A stretch of DNA of 64,000 nt from Bog-375 sp049698695 (GCA_049698695.1 JBAVYH010000100.1:1-64000), one strand, 5' to 3'. Positions 49,354 to 59,100 are shown, numbered from the stretch's first letter. Numbers and translations are program-made. Notes: generated by a model from the sequence alone, not told the origin.

Positions 49354-49731
49354 ATGATACCATCACGTCAGAAGCTAGATTCCGCATCTGCTATCAGGTT
49401 AGCTAAGGAGGCTCTTGAAGCAAGCGGTCGATTCTGGCAGGGCAACGACAAGATCGAAGAGGAATTCTACACGCTGGACCTCTTGGCGCCGGAGGAGCTA
49501 TATATGGGGGTCGACATCGCGCTCCAAGAGATTGCGCCGTGCTGGAGACTCGGCCCTCAGCCGCCTAACGACATCACTCATGCAGGTGACTACCTGTATG
49601 CTTTCTACTGGGAGTCGCACGAATTCGGGAAGTTCATGTATTTCAAGTTTGCTTTGTCATTTGATGCCGGCAGAACGCATCTGGTACTACACTCTTTCCA
49701 CGAATCTACCGATAAGGACCTTGAGGAATAG
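49354..49731 (+). CDS. MqsR-like toxin
   Basis: A 125-residue protein. MqsR toxins are RelE-fold mRNA interferases cutting at GCU. The C-terminal part GKFMYFKFALSF and LVLHSFHES matches the MqsR 'VYLKI...LIVSFKEK' strand pair, and LAPEELYMGVDIALQEI the preceding helix. The protein is longer than MqsR (98 residues) and I would not claim the same cleavage motif. Its partner is the MqsA-like antitoxin starting right after its stop. Confidence 0.6.
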   Translation: MIPSRQKLDSASAIRLAKEALEASGRFWQGNDKIEEEFYTLDLLAPEELYMGVDIALQEIAPCWRLGPQPPNDITHAGDYLYAFYWESHEFGKFMYFKFALSFDAGRTHLVLHSFHESTDKDLEE

Positions 49732-50286
49732 ATGACCTGTTTTCAGTGCGGACACGGCCAATTGCTGCCGTCCAGAGTCTCCCTGACCAGCAATCGCCAT
49801 GGAGAATCGTTCACCGTTGAGGTGGATGGTCTCAAATGCGAAGCGTGCGGCTTTCAGACTGTGGACAGCGAACAGAGTGCCGAGTTCACGAGACTTGTAT
49901 CGGATGCATACCGCACGGCGCACTGTCGTTTGACGAGCAAGGAGATTCGTGCTCGACGAACGCAATTGGGTATGTCGCAGACGCAATTTGGCGAATATTT
50001 GGGTACCGGTCCTGCAAGCGTCAAACGTTGGGAACTGGGCCAGGTTCAAGACAAGGCAATGGACGAGTTGATCCGGCTCAAGACCGATCCGGAAGCCGCC
50101 CGGAAGAATCTGCGAGCTCTAGAGCAGCAGGTGCCTGAGCAGATGGTGCTATCAGAGACGGACGATGTTACGTTGACGCTCACAATGGGTGATCGGGGGC
50201 AGTATGGACATCGGCCAGCTATGACGATGGAAGCGGTCGCAATTGCCGATGGATTTCTCGAAGCCGGCGATTTGATCGCAGCCTAA
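49732..50286 (+). CDS. MqsA-like antitoxin (zinc finger + HTH)
   Basis: A 184-residue protein with an N-terminal YgiT-type zinc finger (Cys3, Cys6, Cys36, Cys39 in CFQC and CEAC), then an XRE-type HTH (RARRTQLGMSQTQFGEYLG, SVKRWELGQ). The C-terminal tail of about 50 residues extends beyond standard MqsA (131 residues). In known TA-chaperone systems such an extension is the chaperone-addiction region bound by the SecB-like partner. The ATG directly follows the toxin stop; the SecB-like gene starts 4 nt after its own stop. Confidence 0.82.
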   Translation: MTCFQCGHGQLLPSRVSLTSNRHGESFTVEVDGLKCEACGFQTVDSEQSAEFTRLVSDAYRTAHCRLTSKEIRARRTQLGMSQTQFGEYLGTGPASVKRWELGQVQDKAMDELIRLKTDPEAARKNLRALEQQVPEQMVLSETDDVTLTLTMGDRGQYGHRPAMTMEAVAIADGFLEAGDLIAA

Positions 50287-50290
50287 GCGA

Positions 50291-50815
50291 ATGCAGATCT
50301 CGCAGACTAACGAACAGATTCAGGCACTCAGCGACCTTCAAGCGAAATGCGACATCCAGGCCGTGACGTTGCTTTCCTGCAACGTCACGCGGGCGAAGTC
50401 CGGTCACAGCTTCAAAGAGCCATTCTCGGTTAGGCCCGCCCTCAGTAACGTCTCGCCATCGCGACGTGGAGATCGGATTCTTGTCGAAGTCTCATTCGAA
50501 TATTCGGCATGGGACGCCTCCGATCCGCCTGAACGTCTTTTTGCCGTCAATTGCACATTTGAGGTAGCGTACGACCTTGGGGGTGGCTACGTCCCGTCCG
50601 AGGATCAGCTTTCTTCTTTTGGAAGGGGCACGGCGGTGTTCAATTGCTGGCCGTATGCGCGGGAATTTCTGCAAAACATCACTTCCCGAATGGGGCACCA
50701 GGCACCCGCGCTGCCGCACCTTCGGATTGTTCCCAAGAAAGCCGAACCAGCAACCCAGCACGTCATTGAGGTTGCGCCAGAACAGGCAAAATTACCAATT
50801 CCAGAAACTCCTTGA
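50291..50815 (+). CDS. SecB-like chaperone of a toxin-antitoxin module
   Basis: A 174-residue protein. The end of the fold matches SecB: FNCWPYAREFLQNITSRMG followed by LPHLRIVPK parallels the SecB 'FPFARE..SDLVNRGGFP.L.L.P' region, and FAVNCTFEVAYDL fits a SecB strand. Solitary SecB-like proteins next to toxin-antitoxin genes are chaperones that fold and stabilise the antitoxin (TAC systems). The 3' end overlaps the converging transposase remnant by 53 nt. Confidence 0.7.
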   Translation: MQISQTNEQIQALSDLQAKCDIQAVTLLSCNVTRAKSGHSFKEPFSVRPALSNVSPSRRGDRILVEVSFEYSAWDASDPPERLFAVNCTFEVAYDLGGGYVPSEDQLSSFGRGTAVFNCWPYAREFLQNITSRMGHQAPALPHLRIVPKKAEPATQHVIEVAPEQAKLPIPETP

Positions 50816-51320
50816 CAAGTGCCATCGCCTGGATCATTGCTGGATTGTTTTCGATATATGCTTTGATGCGGTCCCATTCCCGCTCGTCACGCACCCAATG
50901 ATCGTACGACTCTGCCTGCCAGAATGGTTGGCCGATGCGTCCGAGCAGCCGATTCGCCTCTCTCGCCGTGTAGCCCTTCACGGTTTGCAGAAACCGGCTG
51001 GGATTTATCCGCGGCAGCGCCAGCAGGTGCACATGATTCGCCATCACCACGAAGGCATGCAGATCGTAGTACCGCAATTGTTCGGCGCAGTGCCGGATGG
51101 ATCCAACCACGAGTTGGGCGACGGGCTCCTGCTTGAGAAACAGCGGCCCGCTGCGGGCAGCATCGAGGTATCGGTCCATTCAGACAAAGGCTTGCCCGGC
51201 ATTCAATTTGTCCGGCGGCGGGTAGAGGTCGTGCGGGAGACTGCCGTAAAGGTGCCAGGTGATAAACAGGGCCTTGCCTTCCGGGTAGACGTGGGGAAGG
51301 CGACGTTGCTGGATCTCCAT
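50763..51320 (-). pseudogene. REP-associated tyrosine transposase (RAYT), broken by an in-frame stop
   Basis: The protein starts at 51320 with MEIQQRRLPHVYPEGKALFI and TWHLYG, then reads AGQAFV, a TGA at 51182-51180, and MDRYLDAARSGP. In RAYT relatives that place is Trp, so TGG changed to TGA. The downstream part has the HUH motif MANHVHLL and the catalytic-Tyr helix VKGYTAREANRLLG, then QPFWQAESYDHW. RAYTs mobilise REP hairpins; a REP-like hairpin lies 46 nt upstream (51366-51383). Translation restart at the next ATG (51179) could still give a truncated protein. Confidence 0.8.
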
Positions 51321-51639
51321 GAACAGTTAGTGGCTTCAGCGGGGAAGAATCTCCTGAGAAGAAAAGCCGAGACGAATCTCGGCTCAGCAGGCTTGACAGC
51401 CCGCGCCACGTCGCCAGACGCTTGGTCCCGGTTCGCATCGACGCCAACGAACGCAAGCTGCAATTCGGAGTCTTCGAAGAACCGGGCCGCGCCGGCGGAA
51501 GGGGAGTTAGGGCAAGGGTGCGGGCAGCTTCCGAATATCCCGCCCCCGGAGGGATTTCTCCGTCCTCAGCGGCAGGGCTTCCTTTCTTGGTGCCGGGCCC
51601 GCTTTATCTCCCGGCTGCTAAACTCTCTATTAGGCTGCC
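51321..51639. other. Spacer with REP-like hairpin before the FHA operon
   Basis: About 320 nt with no supported gene. It contains the hairpin at 51366-51383 and probably the promoter region of the FHA-PP2C-kinase operon. Confidence 0.45.
51366..51383. repeat. REP-like hairpin beside the RAYT remnant
   Basis: GCCGAGACGAATCTCGGC folds into a perfect 7-bp stem with a CGAA tetraloop. REP elements recognised by RAYT enzymes have this size and lie next to the transposase gene. Confidence 0.6.
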
Positions 51640-52515
51640 ATGGACCGCCCTGCCGCTGCGACATCCGCCACCGCGCGGGACATCATTCTGGAAATCGTGC
51701 GCAACATGCGGGAGGGTCTCGAACCCCTGCATTACTCGACGCTGCCGCCGGCCATCTATCACGTCTACCTGCACCCGGACGACATGGAGCGGCTGCGCGG
51801 CATTGTCCCGCGCATTCTCGAAGAGGCGCGGCGGGCGCTCGATGCGGAGATGGAATCGCTGAACCGCGGCGGGCTGGCGGCGCGGCTGAAACTGACGCGG
51901 CGCGGCGAGCCGAAAGTGGCCGCACCCGAGGGCGGATGGCAGATCCGCATCCTGGAGAACACCGACGACGATGTGGGCCCGGGCGACATCGTCATTTACT
52001 CCGAGCTCGCGCTGCCCGCCAAGGAGGAATTCGGCGCCGGCAGCATGACCAAGCGCATCGCCACGCGGCGCATGGCGGGAGCGGCATCGAGCGCGGAATC
52101 GTCCTACCAGCCGGCGCAGGCTGTGCCCGCGGCGCCGGCAACAGTCCCGGCCGGCGCGTTTGCAGCGATCGAATACGACGACCGCGGCGTGCGCAAAACG
52201 TTCTACATGATTAAGAACGAAATCGTGGTGGGCCGCGGCGGCCGCGATTATTGGACCGATTTGAAACTGGACACGCTGCCCGATGTTTCGCGCGAGCACT
52301 TCCGGCTGCGGCGCGATCCGGAAAGCGGCCAGTTCTTTCTGAAGGACCTGAGCCGCCTGGGCACCACCATCGACGGCGTCGCCGCGCCTTCGAGCATCGA
52401 AGTCATCGGCAGCGAAAAGCGGGATCGCAACGTGGAAGCGCCGGTGCCGGCGCAGGCGCGCCTCGGCCTGGCCGGCGTCTGCTTCCTGGAATTTCGAAGC
52501 ATCGCGCATGGTTAA
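51640..52515 (+). CDS. FHA-domain protein with FhaA-like N-terminus
   Basis: A 291-residue protein. Residues about 10-75 (AIYHVYLHPDDMERLRGIVP, EARRALDAEM) resemble the FhaA/DUF3662 N-terminal domain, and the C-terminal FHA domain (about 170-270) has EIVVGRGGRDYWTDLKL, SREHFRLRRD and DLSRLGTTIDG, the phosphothreonine-binding pattern (Gly-Arg, Ser-x-x-His, Asn/Gly). The gene opens an operon with PP2C, kinase and SEDS-PBP genes, overlapping the PP2C gene by 8 nt. Confidence 0.85.
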   Translation: MDRPAAATSATARDIILEIVRNMREGLEPLHYSTLPPAIYHVYLHPDDMERLRGIVPRILEEARRALDAEMESLNRGGLAARLKLTRRGEPKVAAPEGGWQIRILENTDDDVGPGDIVIYSELALPAKEEFGAGSMTKRIATRRMAGAASSAESSYQPAQAVPAAPATVPAGAFAAIEYDDRGVRKTFYMIKNEIVVGRGGRDYWTDLKLDTLPDVSREHFRLRRDPESGQFFLKDLSRLGTTIDGVAAPSSIEVIGSEKRDRNVEAPVPAQARLGLAGVCFLEFRSIAHG

Positions 52516-54085
52516 CACAATGCTGAAATGCGCGGGGGCCAGCGACCTGGGCCGCGTGCGCCACAACAACGAAGACGCCTGGTATATGGACACCGACCGC
52601 GGCATCTTCCTGGTGGTGGACGGCATCGGCGGGCAGGCGGCGGGCGAGAAGGCGGCGGAAATCGCGGTGGACCGCATCCGGGCGCGCCTGGAACGCCAGA
52701 CCGGCACCGTGGAGCAGCGCGTGCGCGAAGCCATCACCGTGGCCAACAACGAAATTCTGCGCACCGCGCGCGGCAATCCGCAATGGCAGGGGATGGCGTG
52801 CGTGCTGACACTGGCGGTGGTGGAAGATGGGTCGGTGGTGGTGGGGCACGTGGGCGATTCGAGACTCTACGAGATTCGCCGCGGGGCGATCCGCAAGGTC
52901 ACTCACGACCATTCGCCGGTGGGCGCGCGCGAGGACGCGGGCGAGCTTTCCGAGCTGGAGGCCATGCTGCATCCGCGCCGCAACGAGGTGTTTCGCGACG
53001 TGGGCAGCGAGGAGCACTCGCCCGACGACGCGGACTTCATCGACATCGAACGCCTGCCGTTCGAGCCGGACGCGGCGCTGCTGCTATGCACCGACGGCCT
53101 CAGCGACCAGGTGACATCGGAATACACCCGCGTGGTGGTGGAGCGCACCGCTGGCGACCCCGCCGCCGCGGCGCGCCAGTTGATTGAGGCCGCCAATACT
53201 GCCGCCGGCAAGGATAATGTCACGCTGGTGCTGGTGGAGGGCCCGAAATTTGCCGCTTCCGGGGTGATTGCGGCGCGCCAGGGGTTCCGCGTCGGCAGCG
53301 CGGTCGCTTTGGCCGCCGGCATTCTGCTGGTGGCGCTTTTCGTCGCCGCGGTGCTGCACACCTTCCAGCCGGTGAAGAGCCTGCCGCCGGTCGCGATGGG
53401 GCCGAGGGTGCTCCACGTTGACGCCGACCTCGGTGGGCAGCCGGGGGCGGCGGTCGAATCTCTCTCCCAGGCGCTGGCCGAAGCCCGCGCCGGCGACACC
53501 ATTCAGTTTGCCGCCGGCCGAGAGTACCACCAACCGGTGCGGTTGAAATCCGGGGTCACATTTCGTGGCAGCCAGTCGGGCGAAATGGCGAATGGCTCGC
53601 GTGCCATCCTGCGGCTTGCGGCCGGAGTAGCCGGCCCGGCGGTGCTGGCGGACAACGTTCGCGACGCGCGCATTCAAGGCCTGCGCATCCTCGCCGATCC
53701 GCAGGCGCCGATCGCACAGGGGGTTCTGTCGATCAATTCCAGCGTGGAAGTCGACGACACCGAAATCGAGGGCGCCACCATCGGCATTGAACTGCGCGGT
53801 GCCGGCAGCCTGGCGATGCGGGCCTCCACCATTCGCGATTCGCTGGCCGAGGGACTGCTGGCCTCCGGCCCCAGCTCGTTGTGGCTGTCGCACAATTCGT
53901 TTCTGCACAACCGCGGCGCCAACCTCGCGGCGCGCGATGGCGCGCAGCTTTCGCTCACCGGCAACGTGTTCGACAGGAGCACGCTGGAGCTGCCGCCCGA
54001 GCTCAAGATGGAGAGCGTCAGCGAGCAGAATTTCCTGCTCGATGCGAAGCCCGCCACGGCCCGGCGGGGAGGCAGGAAGAAATGA
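52508..54085 (+). CDS. PP2C phosphatase with transmembrane helix and extracytoplasmic beta-helix
   Basis: The 525-residue protein has a PP2C (PstP-like) domain (about 5-255) with SDLGRVRHNNEDAWYMD, VVDGIGGQAAGEKAA, VVVGHVGDSRLYE, LCTDGLSDQVT and GKDNVTLVLV. A single membrane helix (about 263-285, LAAGILLVALFVAAVL) leads to a C-terminal right-handed beta-helix-like region (GDTIQFAAGREYHQPVRLKS, ARIQGLRILADP). Actinobacterial PstP has a short extracellular part; the beta-helix here is a distinctive addition that may sense wall or polysaccharide. It overlaps the kinase gene by 4 nt. Confidence 0.86.
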   Translation: MVNTMLKCAGASDLGRVRHNNEDAWYMDTDRGIFLVVDGIGGQAAGEKAAEIAVDRIRARLERQTGTVEQRVREAITVANNEILRTARGNPQWQGMACVLTLAVVEDGSVVVGHVGDSRLYEIRRGAIRKVTHDHSPVGAREDAGELSELEAMLHPRRNEVFRDVGSEEHSPDDADFIDIERLPFEPDAALLLCTDGLSDQVTSEYTRVVVERTAGDPAAAARQLIEAANTAAGKDNVTLVLVEGPKFAASGVIAARQGFRVGSAVALAAGILLVALFVAAVLHTFQPVKSLPPVAMGPRVLHVDADLGGQPGAAVESLSQALAEARAGDTIQFAAGREYHQPVRLKSGVTFRGSQSGEMANGSRAILRLAAGVAGPAVLADNVRDARIQGLRILADPQAPIAQGVLSINSSVEVDDTEIEGATIGIELRGAGSLAMRASTIRDSLAEGLLASGPSSLWLSHNSFLHNRGANLAARDGAQLSLTGNVFDRSTLELPPELKMESVSEQNFLLDAKPATARRGGRKK

Positions 54086-55968
54086 TCGCCCCCGCCGACC
54101 GGCGCATCGGCAAGTACGAAATCGGCCGCAAGCTGGGCCGAGGCGGCATGGCCGACGTGTACCTGGCTGAGGACAAGGAAACCGGGAACACGGTGGCGCT
54201 GAAGCTGATCGAGCACAGCCCCGACGCCGACACCACCGACGCCATCGCAGCCGAACGCCGCGGCGCGGAATTGCAGGCGCACCTGGCCGCCATCGACCCG
54301 AGGGTAGTCCGTGTGTATGGAGCCGGCGACGTGGAGAACTACTTTCACGTCGCCATGGAGTACATCGAGGGGCAGGACCTGGCTGAGCTGCTGCGCCGGG
54401 GCCCGTTGGTGGTCGAATTCGCCGTCGATACCGCCATCGCCGTGGCCGAGACGCTGGTCAACGCGCACAACCTGGAGGCGTCGATCGACGGCAAGGAATT
54501 CCGCGGCGTAGTGCACGGCGACATCAAGCCCAAGAACATTCGCATCGATAACAAAGGCGAAGTGCGCGTGCTCGATTTCGGCATTGCCAAGGCGCTTTCG
54601 CTTTCGCGGCGGCTGACGCGCAACGAATTCGGCTCGGTGCCGTACGCGTCGCCGGAGCGGCTGGATTCGGGCGAAGTGGACGTGCTCTCCGATTTGTGGT
54701 CGCTGGCGGTGATGCTCTACGAAATGGTGACCGGGCTGCAGCCGTATCACGCCGAATCGACCGAGCGGCTGGAGAGCATGATCCGCTCGCGCATCCCGCC
54801 GCCGCCCGCGCCCGATCCTTGTCCGGAGCCGCTGCGGCGCATCCTCATCAAATCCACCGCGCCCGACGGCGGTGCGCGCTACCAATCGGCGCGCGAGTTC
54901 GCCGACGACCTGATCGCATTCCGCCAGGGCAAGCCGGTAATGGCGGTCGCCGAAGACCTGGAGGCGACGCGGCGCACGGCGCGGCCCGAGCCCGACGAGG
55001 CCACCCGCCGCACCGCGCCCCGAGGCGAAGAGACGCGGCGGAAGCCGCCGGCGCAGAGCTGGCCGGCTGCCGCCTCCCGGCTTCCCAAGCGGCCGCGAAC
55101 GGCCTTCGGCACCGTGATGCGCGGGGTTGCGCTGCTGGCTGTGGTCGCGATCCTGTATGGCAGTTGGGATGCCGCCGCCGATTACCTGATGTACCAGCAC
55201 GGCCAGCAGCTCAAGCGCGACATCCAGGCCGAGCAGGTCACCGATCCCGACCAGATCTGGAGCCGTTGGACGGAACTTTCCAAGCACAATCCTTCGTCTA
55301 TTCTCTTGTACTCGCCGCGGAAAGCGGTGAAGGAGAAACTGGTGGAGGCAGCCGATCGCGTGATTGCCGCTTACCGCAACGCGGACGGCCAGCCGGTGTA
55401 TGAGAAGGATTGGGAACGCGCCCGCAGCACCCTGGCGCGCGCCCTGACGGTGGATCCGGACGACCAGGTGCGCGGCAAGCTGCGTGTGGCGGAGGGACAC
55501 CTGGCGCGAATCGGCGGTGCGGCTCATCATGATGCGAAGCAACTGCAAGCCGCGGTGGACGATTTCAGCGAGGCCGAGCGCCTGCTACCGCACTCGCCCG
55601 ATCCCGAGCTGGGCCTGGCCCGCGCCTACTTCAGCCTGAGGGATGCCGACAAGGCCGCGGCGGCGCTTGAGGAAGCCGAGCGGCGCGGCTACCAGCTCGC
55701 CAACCGGGACAAAATGCAACTGGCCGATGGGTACCGCGACCGCGCCGACCGCACCTTTTGGGATTCGCGCAACGTTCGCGGGCTGCCGCAGGAAAAGGAC
55801 GAAGTGGAACGCGCCGCCGGCGATTACCAGCGCGCCCTCGACCTGTACCAGAGCGTTGCGCCGTACGGCAATGCCAGCATCGGCATCGCGCGCATCCAAA
55901 CCAGCCTGGAGAGCGTCCATGCACGCCTGGATCAGATCGCGGTTTCCGGAGGCGCGACCCAGCAATGA
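54082..55968 (+). CDS. Serine/threonine protein kinase, PknB-type, with TPR-like C-terminus
   Basis: The 628-residue kinase begins at ATG 54082. It has the glycine loop LGRGGMADVYLAE, Lys41 in VALKLIE, the catalytic loop VVHGDIKPKN (Asp147), Asp165 in LDFGIAKAL, and a non-RD motif (HGD in place of HRD). A membrane helix is at about 343-362 (VMRGVALLAVVAILYGSW), and the rest is helical with TPR-like repeats (AERLLPHSPDPELGLARAY). In PknB the outer part consists of PASTA repeats; here TPR-like helices replace them. Confidence 0.9.
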   Translation: MIAPADRRIGKYEIGRKLGRGGMADVYLAEDKETGNTVALKLIEHSPDADTTDAIAAERRGAELQAHLAAIDPRVVRVYGAGDVENYFHVAMEYIEGQDLAELLRRGPLVVEFAVDTAIAVAETLVNAHNLEASIDGKEFRGVVHGDIKPKNIRIDNKGEVRVLDFGIAKALSLSRRLTRNEFGSVPYASPERLDSGEVDVLSDLWSLAVMLYEMVTGLQPYHAESTERLESMIRSRIPPPPAPDPCPEPLRRILIKSTAPDGGARYQSAREFADDLIAFRQGKPVMAVAEDLEATRRTARPEPDEATRRTAPRGEETRRKPPAQSWPAAASRLPKRPRTAFGTVMRGVALLAVVAILYGSWDAAADYLMYQHGQQLKRDIQAEQVTDPDQIWSRWTELSKHNPSSILLYSPRKAVKEKLVEAADRVIAAYRNADGQPVYEKDWERARSTLARALTVDPDDQVRGKLRVAEGHLARIGGAAHHDAKQLQAAVDDFSEAERLLPHSPDPELGLARAYFSLRDADKAAAALEEAERRGYQLANRDKMQLADGYRDRADRTFWDSRNVRGLPQEKDEVERAAGDYQRALDLYQSVAPYGNASIGIARIQTSLESVHARLDQIAVSGGATQQ

Positions 55969-56004
55969 AGCGAGCGGTTGTTGTTGATCCCATGCGATGG
56001 CACG

Positions 56005-56030
56005 GGGGCAGGCGCTTCCGCCTGCCAACC
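56005..56030. repeat. Dispersed 26-nt palindromic repeat (copy 2, one mismatch)
   Basis: The core is GGCAGGCGCTTCCGCCTGCC, one base different from copies at 8824-8849 and 56099-56124. It lies between the kinase and the SEDS-PBP gene, 75 nt upstream of copy 3 in opposite orientation. Confidence 0.85.
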
Positions 56031-56098
56031 GTTTCGGAAACGGAGTCCGCCGGATGAAACCAGCCACACGCCCAATCGCAGGGAGAATAGCCGCCGGG

Positions 56099-56124
56099 GG
56101 TTGGCAGGCGAAAGCGCCTGCCCC
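56099..56124. repeat. Dispersed 26-nt palindromic repeat (copy 3, inverted)
   Basis: This is the exact reverse complement of 8824-8849. Copies 2 and 3 face each other across about 70 nt, so together they can also form a large stem between the kinase and SEDS-PBP genes. Confidence 0.85.
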
Positions 56125-56171
56125 ACTTGCCTGTGCAATGACCCGCAGAGTGTTGGGCACATCCCGCTAGC

Positions 56172-59100
56172 ATGCCCGTCACCCGCAGCAGCGCCGCCAG
56201 CCGTCCGAGCGCCGGGCGTGGCGCGTTTCGCCGGCCCGCGTGGCGCATCCGCGAGCTTCTGTCGATGCTCGCTGCGGGCCTGTTGATCGCCGCCGCATTG
56301 TGGCTTGTCTGGCGTGCCAAGACCGCCGGCTTTCCCGCCACGGAACAGGCGCTGGACGCCAAGCAAATCGTTAACCTGAACGCGCTTTCCGCGCGGGAAG
56401 ATTTGCTGCCGGTGCTCACGGTATATGCCGATCCGGCCGAGCGCGAATTCGTGGCCCGCAAGATCTACGACATCAGCGGCGGCCTGCCCAACGTCGGCGC
56501 CATCGCCCGCATTCGCGTGACCCGCGAGGACCTGGCCGGCCACGGCTTGCACACACTGCGCGACCGGCTCAACGGGCGCGAGTCCATGCCTCTGTTGAGC
56601 GGCGATCAACTGCGCTTGCTGAAGCCGTCGCTGGTGGTGCGCCGGCCGGAGGAGTTTCGGCGCTCGATCGAAATCTGGATCGCGCTTTTCTTCGCCGCCT
56701 TTCTGCTGGTCAACGCGGTCTGGAGCGTGCGAGGTTTCCGCGGTGATCCATGGCTGGTGCCGGCGGTCGAGCTGCTCACCGGCGCCGGCCTGGTGTTGAT
56801 GATCAGCTTGCGCGACCCGCTGCGCGATCAGTTGCTATTCGCCGATTTCGCCCAAGGCGCCGCGCTCGGCTGCGTGCTGATGGCCGCTGCCGCGCTGCTC
56901 AATTTCGAGCGCCTCACCGGCGGGTTGAGCTTCGTGCCCCTGCTGGCCAGCTTCGCACTTTCCGCGCTACTGATTGCGTTCGGCTCCGGTCCCGGCACGA
57001 GCGATGCCAAGGTCAACCTGCTCGGTTTTCAACCGGTGGAAATCATCCGTGTGCTGCTGGTGTTTTTTCTGGCCGGGTATTTTGCGCGGAATTGGGACGT
57101 GCTGCGGCACGCGCGGGAAACCCGCGCTTCCATGGCCGGGCTCACCCGTTACCTCGATATCCCGCCGCTCGAATACACCTTGCCGGCTGGCGCGTGCGTG
57201 GCGCTTTCGCTGCTGTTTTTCTTCCTGCAGAGAGACATGGGGCCGGCGCTGGTCTTCTGCTGCCTGTTTTTGACGCTCTATGGCATCGCGCGCTCGAGCG
57301 TATTCGTGCCCGTGGTGGGCCTGGCGCTGGTGGTGCTGGGCTTCGTGGCGGGCTTCTACCTTGGGGTGCCGCACACCGTCGGCGAGCGGGTTTCGATGTG
57401 GCTGTCGCCTTGGGACAACATAGTGCACGGCGGCGACCAACTGGCGCAGTCGCTGTGGGCCTTCTCCACCGGCCAGTTTTCCGGCATGGGCATCGGTTTG
57501 GGCGATCCGCAACTGGTGCCCGCGGTGCACACCGATTTGATCCTCTCCGCGTTGGGCGAGGAATGGGGCTTTCTGGGAGTCGCGGCGGTCTTCGGCATTT
57601 ACGGATTCATCGTATGGCGGGCGCTGCGCATCGCCTTGCGCGCCGCCTCGGACTACGAATTCTACCTCGCCACCGGGCTGGGCGTGGCCACCGCGCTGCA
57701 GGTGCTGCTGATCTCCGCCGGCGCGCTCGGCGTGGCCCCGCTCTCCGGCGTAGTGACGCCATTCCTGAGTTACGGGCGGACGGCGCTGCTGGCGAATTTT
57801 CTGGTGATCGGCATCCTCGAATCCGTCTCCGCGCGCCGCGGGCCGGACGATCGCACTGCGCCGTTTCGGGCGCCGGCGGCGGTGGCGGGCATCCTGATCG
57901 CCGCGGTGGGCGCGACGGTGCTGGCCAAGGCCGCCTGGGTTGAGGTGCTGCGCCCCGCGGCGGTGATGGCGGAAGGCACGCTGGTGGTGGAGGCCGATGG
58001 CGCCCGCCGCTTCGAATACAACCCCCGCTTTCAGGAGGTGATGCGTGTGATTCCCAAGGGCGCCATTTACGACCGCAACGGCCTGCCGCTTGCCACCAGC
58101 GACTGGAGCGAACTGGAGAAGCATCGTACCGAATATGCCGCGCTCGGCATCGATATCGATCGCGCCTGTACCCGCAGCGAGAGCCGGCACTATCCGTTCG
58201 GCGGACTGATGTTCGACCTGCTGGGCGACTTGCGCACCCGCGACCGCTGGGGCGCCAGCAACACGGCGTTCGTGGAGCGCGATTCCGCCCGCCGCCTGCG
58301 CGGATATGACGACCGGCCCACGCTGGTGGAAGTGAAGGACCCGAAGACCGGTGCGCGCGAGCGCGTGATCCGCTACGATTACCGCGAGCTGGTGCCGCTG
58401 GTGCGCCACCGCTACGATCCGGCCAGCGCCGAAATGCGGCGCGTGCTCGACCGGCCGCGCGACATCCACATGTCGATCGATGCGCGTTTGACCGTGCGCG
58501 TGGCGGCGATTCTGCGCGCCGCGCTGGAGACGGCCGGCCTGCAGAAGGGCGCGGCGGTGGTTCTCGATCCATCCTCCGGCGACCTGCTGGCCGCGGTCAG
58601 CCTGCCGCTGCCTGTCGACAATCCCCAGGCCGAATCCGGCGCTGAGCAAACCAATCCGTCCCTGGACCGCGCGCGCTTCGGCTTGTACCCGCCCGGGTCT
58701 ACTTTCAAAGTGGTCACCGCCATGGCGGCTCTGCGCAAAGACCCGCGGCTGGCCGATAAGACCTATGAATGCATCCGCCTCCCCGACGGGCGCGTGGGCA
58801 ACTTTGTCAAAGGCTGGAAACGCCCCATTCGAGACGATGTCCAAGATAAGGTGCCGCACGGAACCGTAAACATGGAACGCGGGATCGTGGTTTCCTGCAA
58901 CGCCTACTTCGCGCAATTGGGCACGTATGACGTGGGAGCGGAGCCGCTGCTGGAGACCGCCGGCCTGCTGGGCATTTCCGTCGCCTCTCCGGCCACCGCC
59001 GCCGAGCTCCGCAAGACGCTTCCGCAATCTTCCTACGGGCAGGGGCAGGTGGTGGCGTCGCCGTTCCAGATGGCGCGCGTGGCGGCCACCGTGGCGACCG

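Noticed and set aside
51180..51182. UGA in the RAYT frame as a selenocysteine codon
   Set aside because: RAYT relatives have Trp at this place and the family has no known Sec members; a nonsense mutation is simpler.
50577..51639. Long plus-strand frame leading into the FHA gene
   Set aside because: It runs antisense to the RAYT remnant and does not resemble any family; the FHA protein starts cleanly at 51640.
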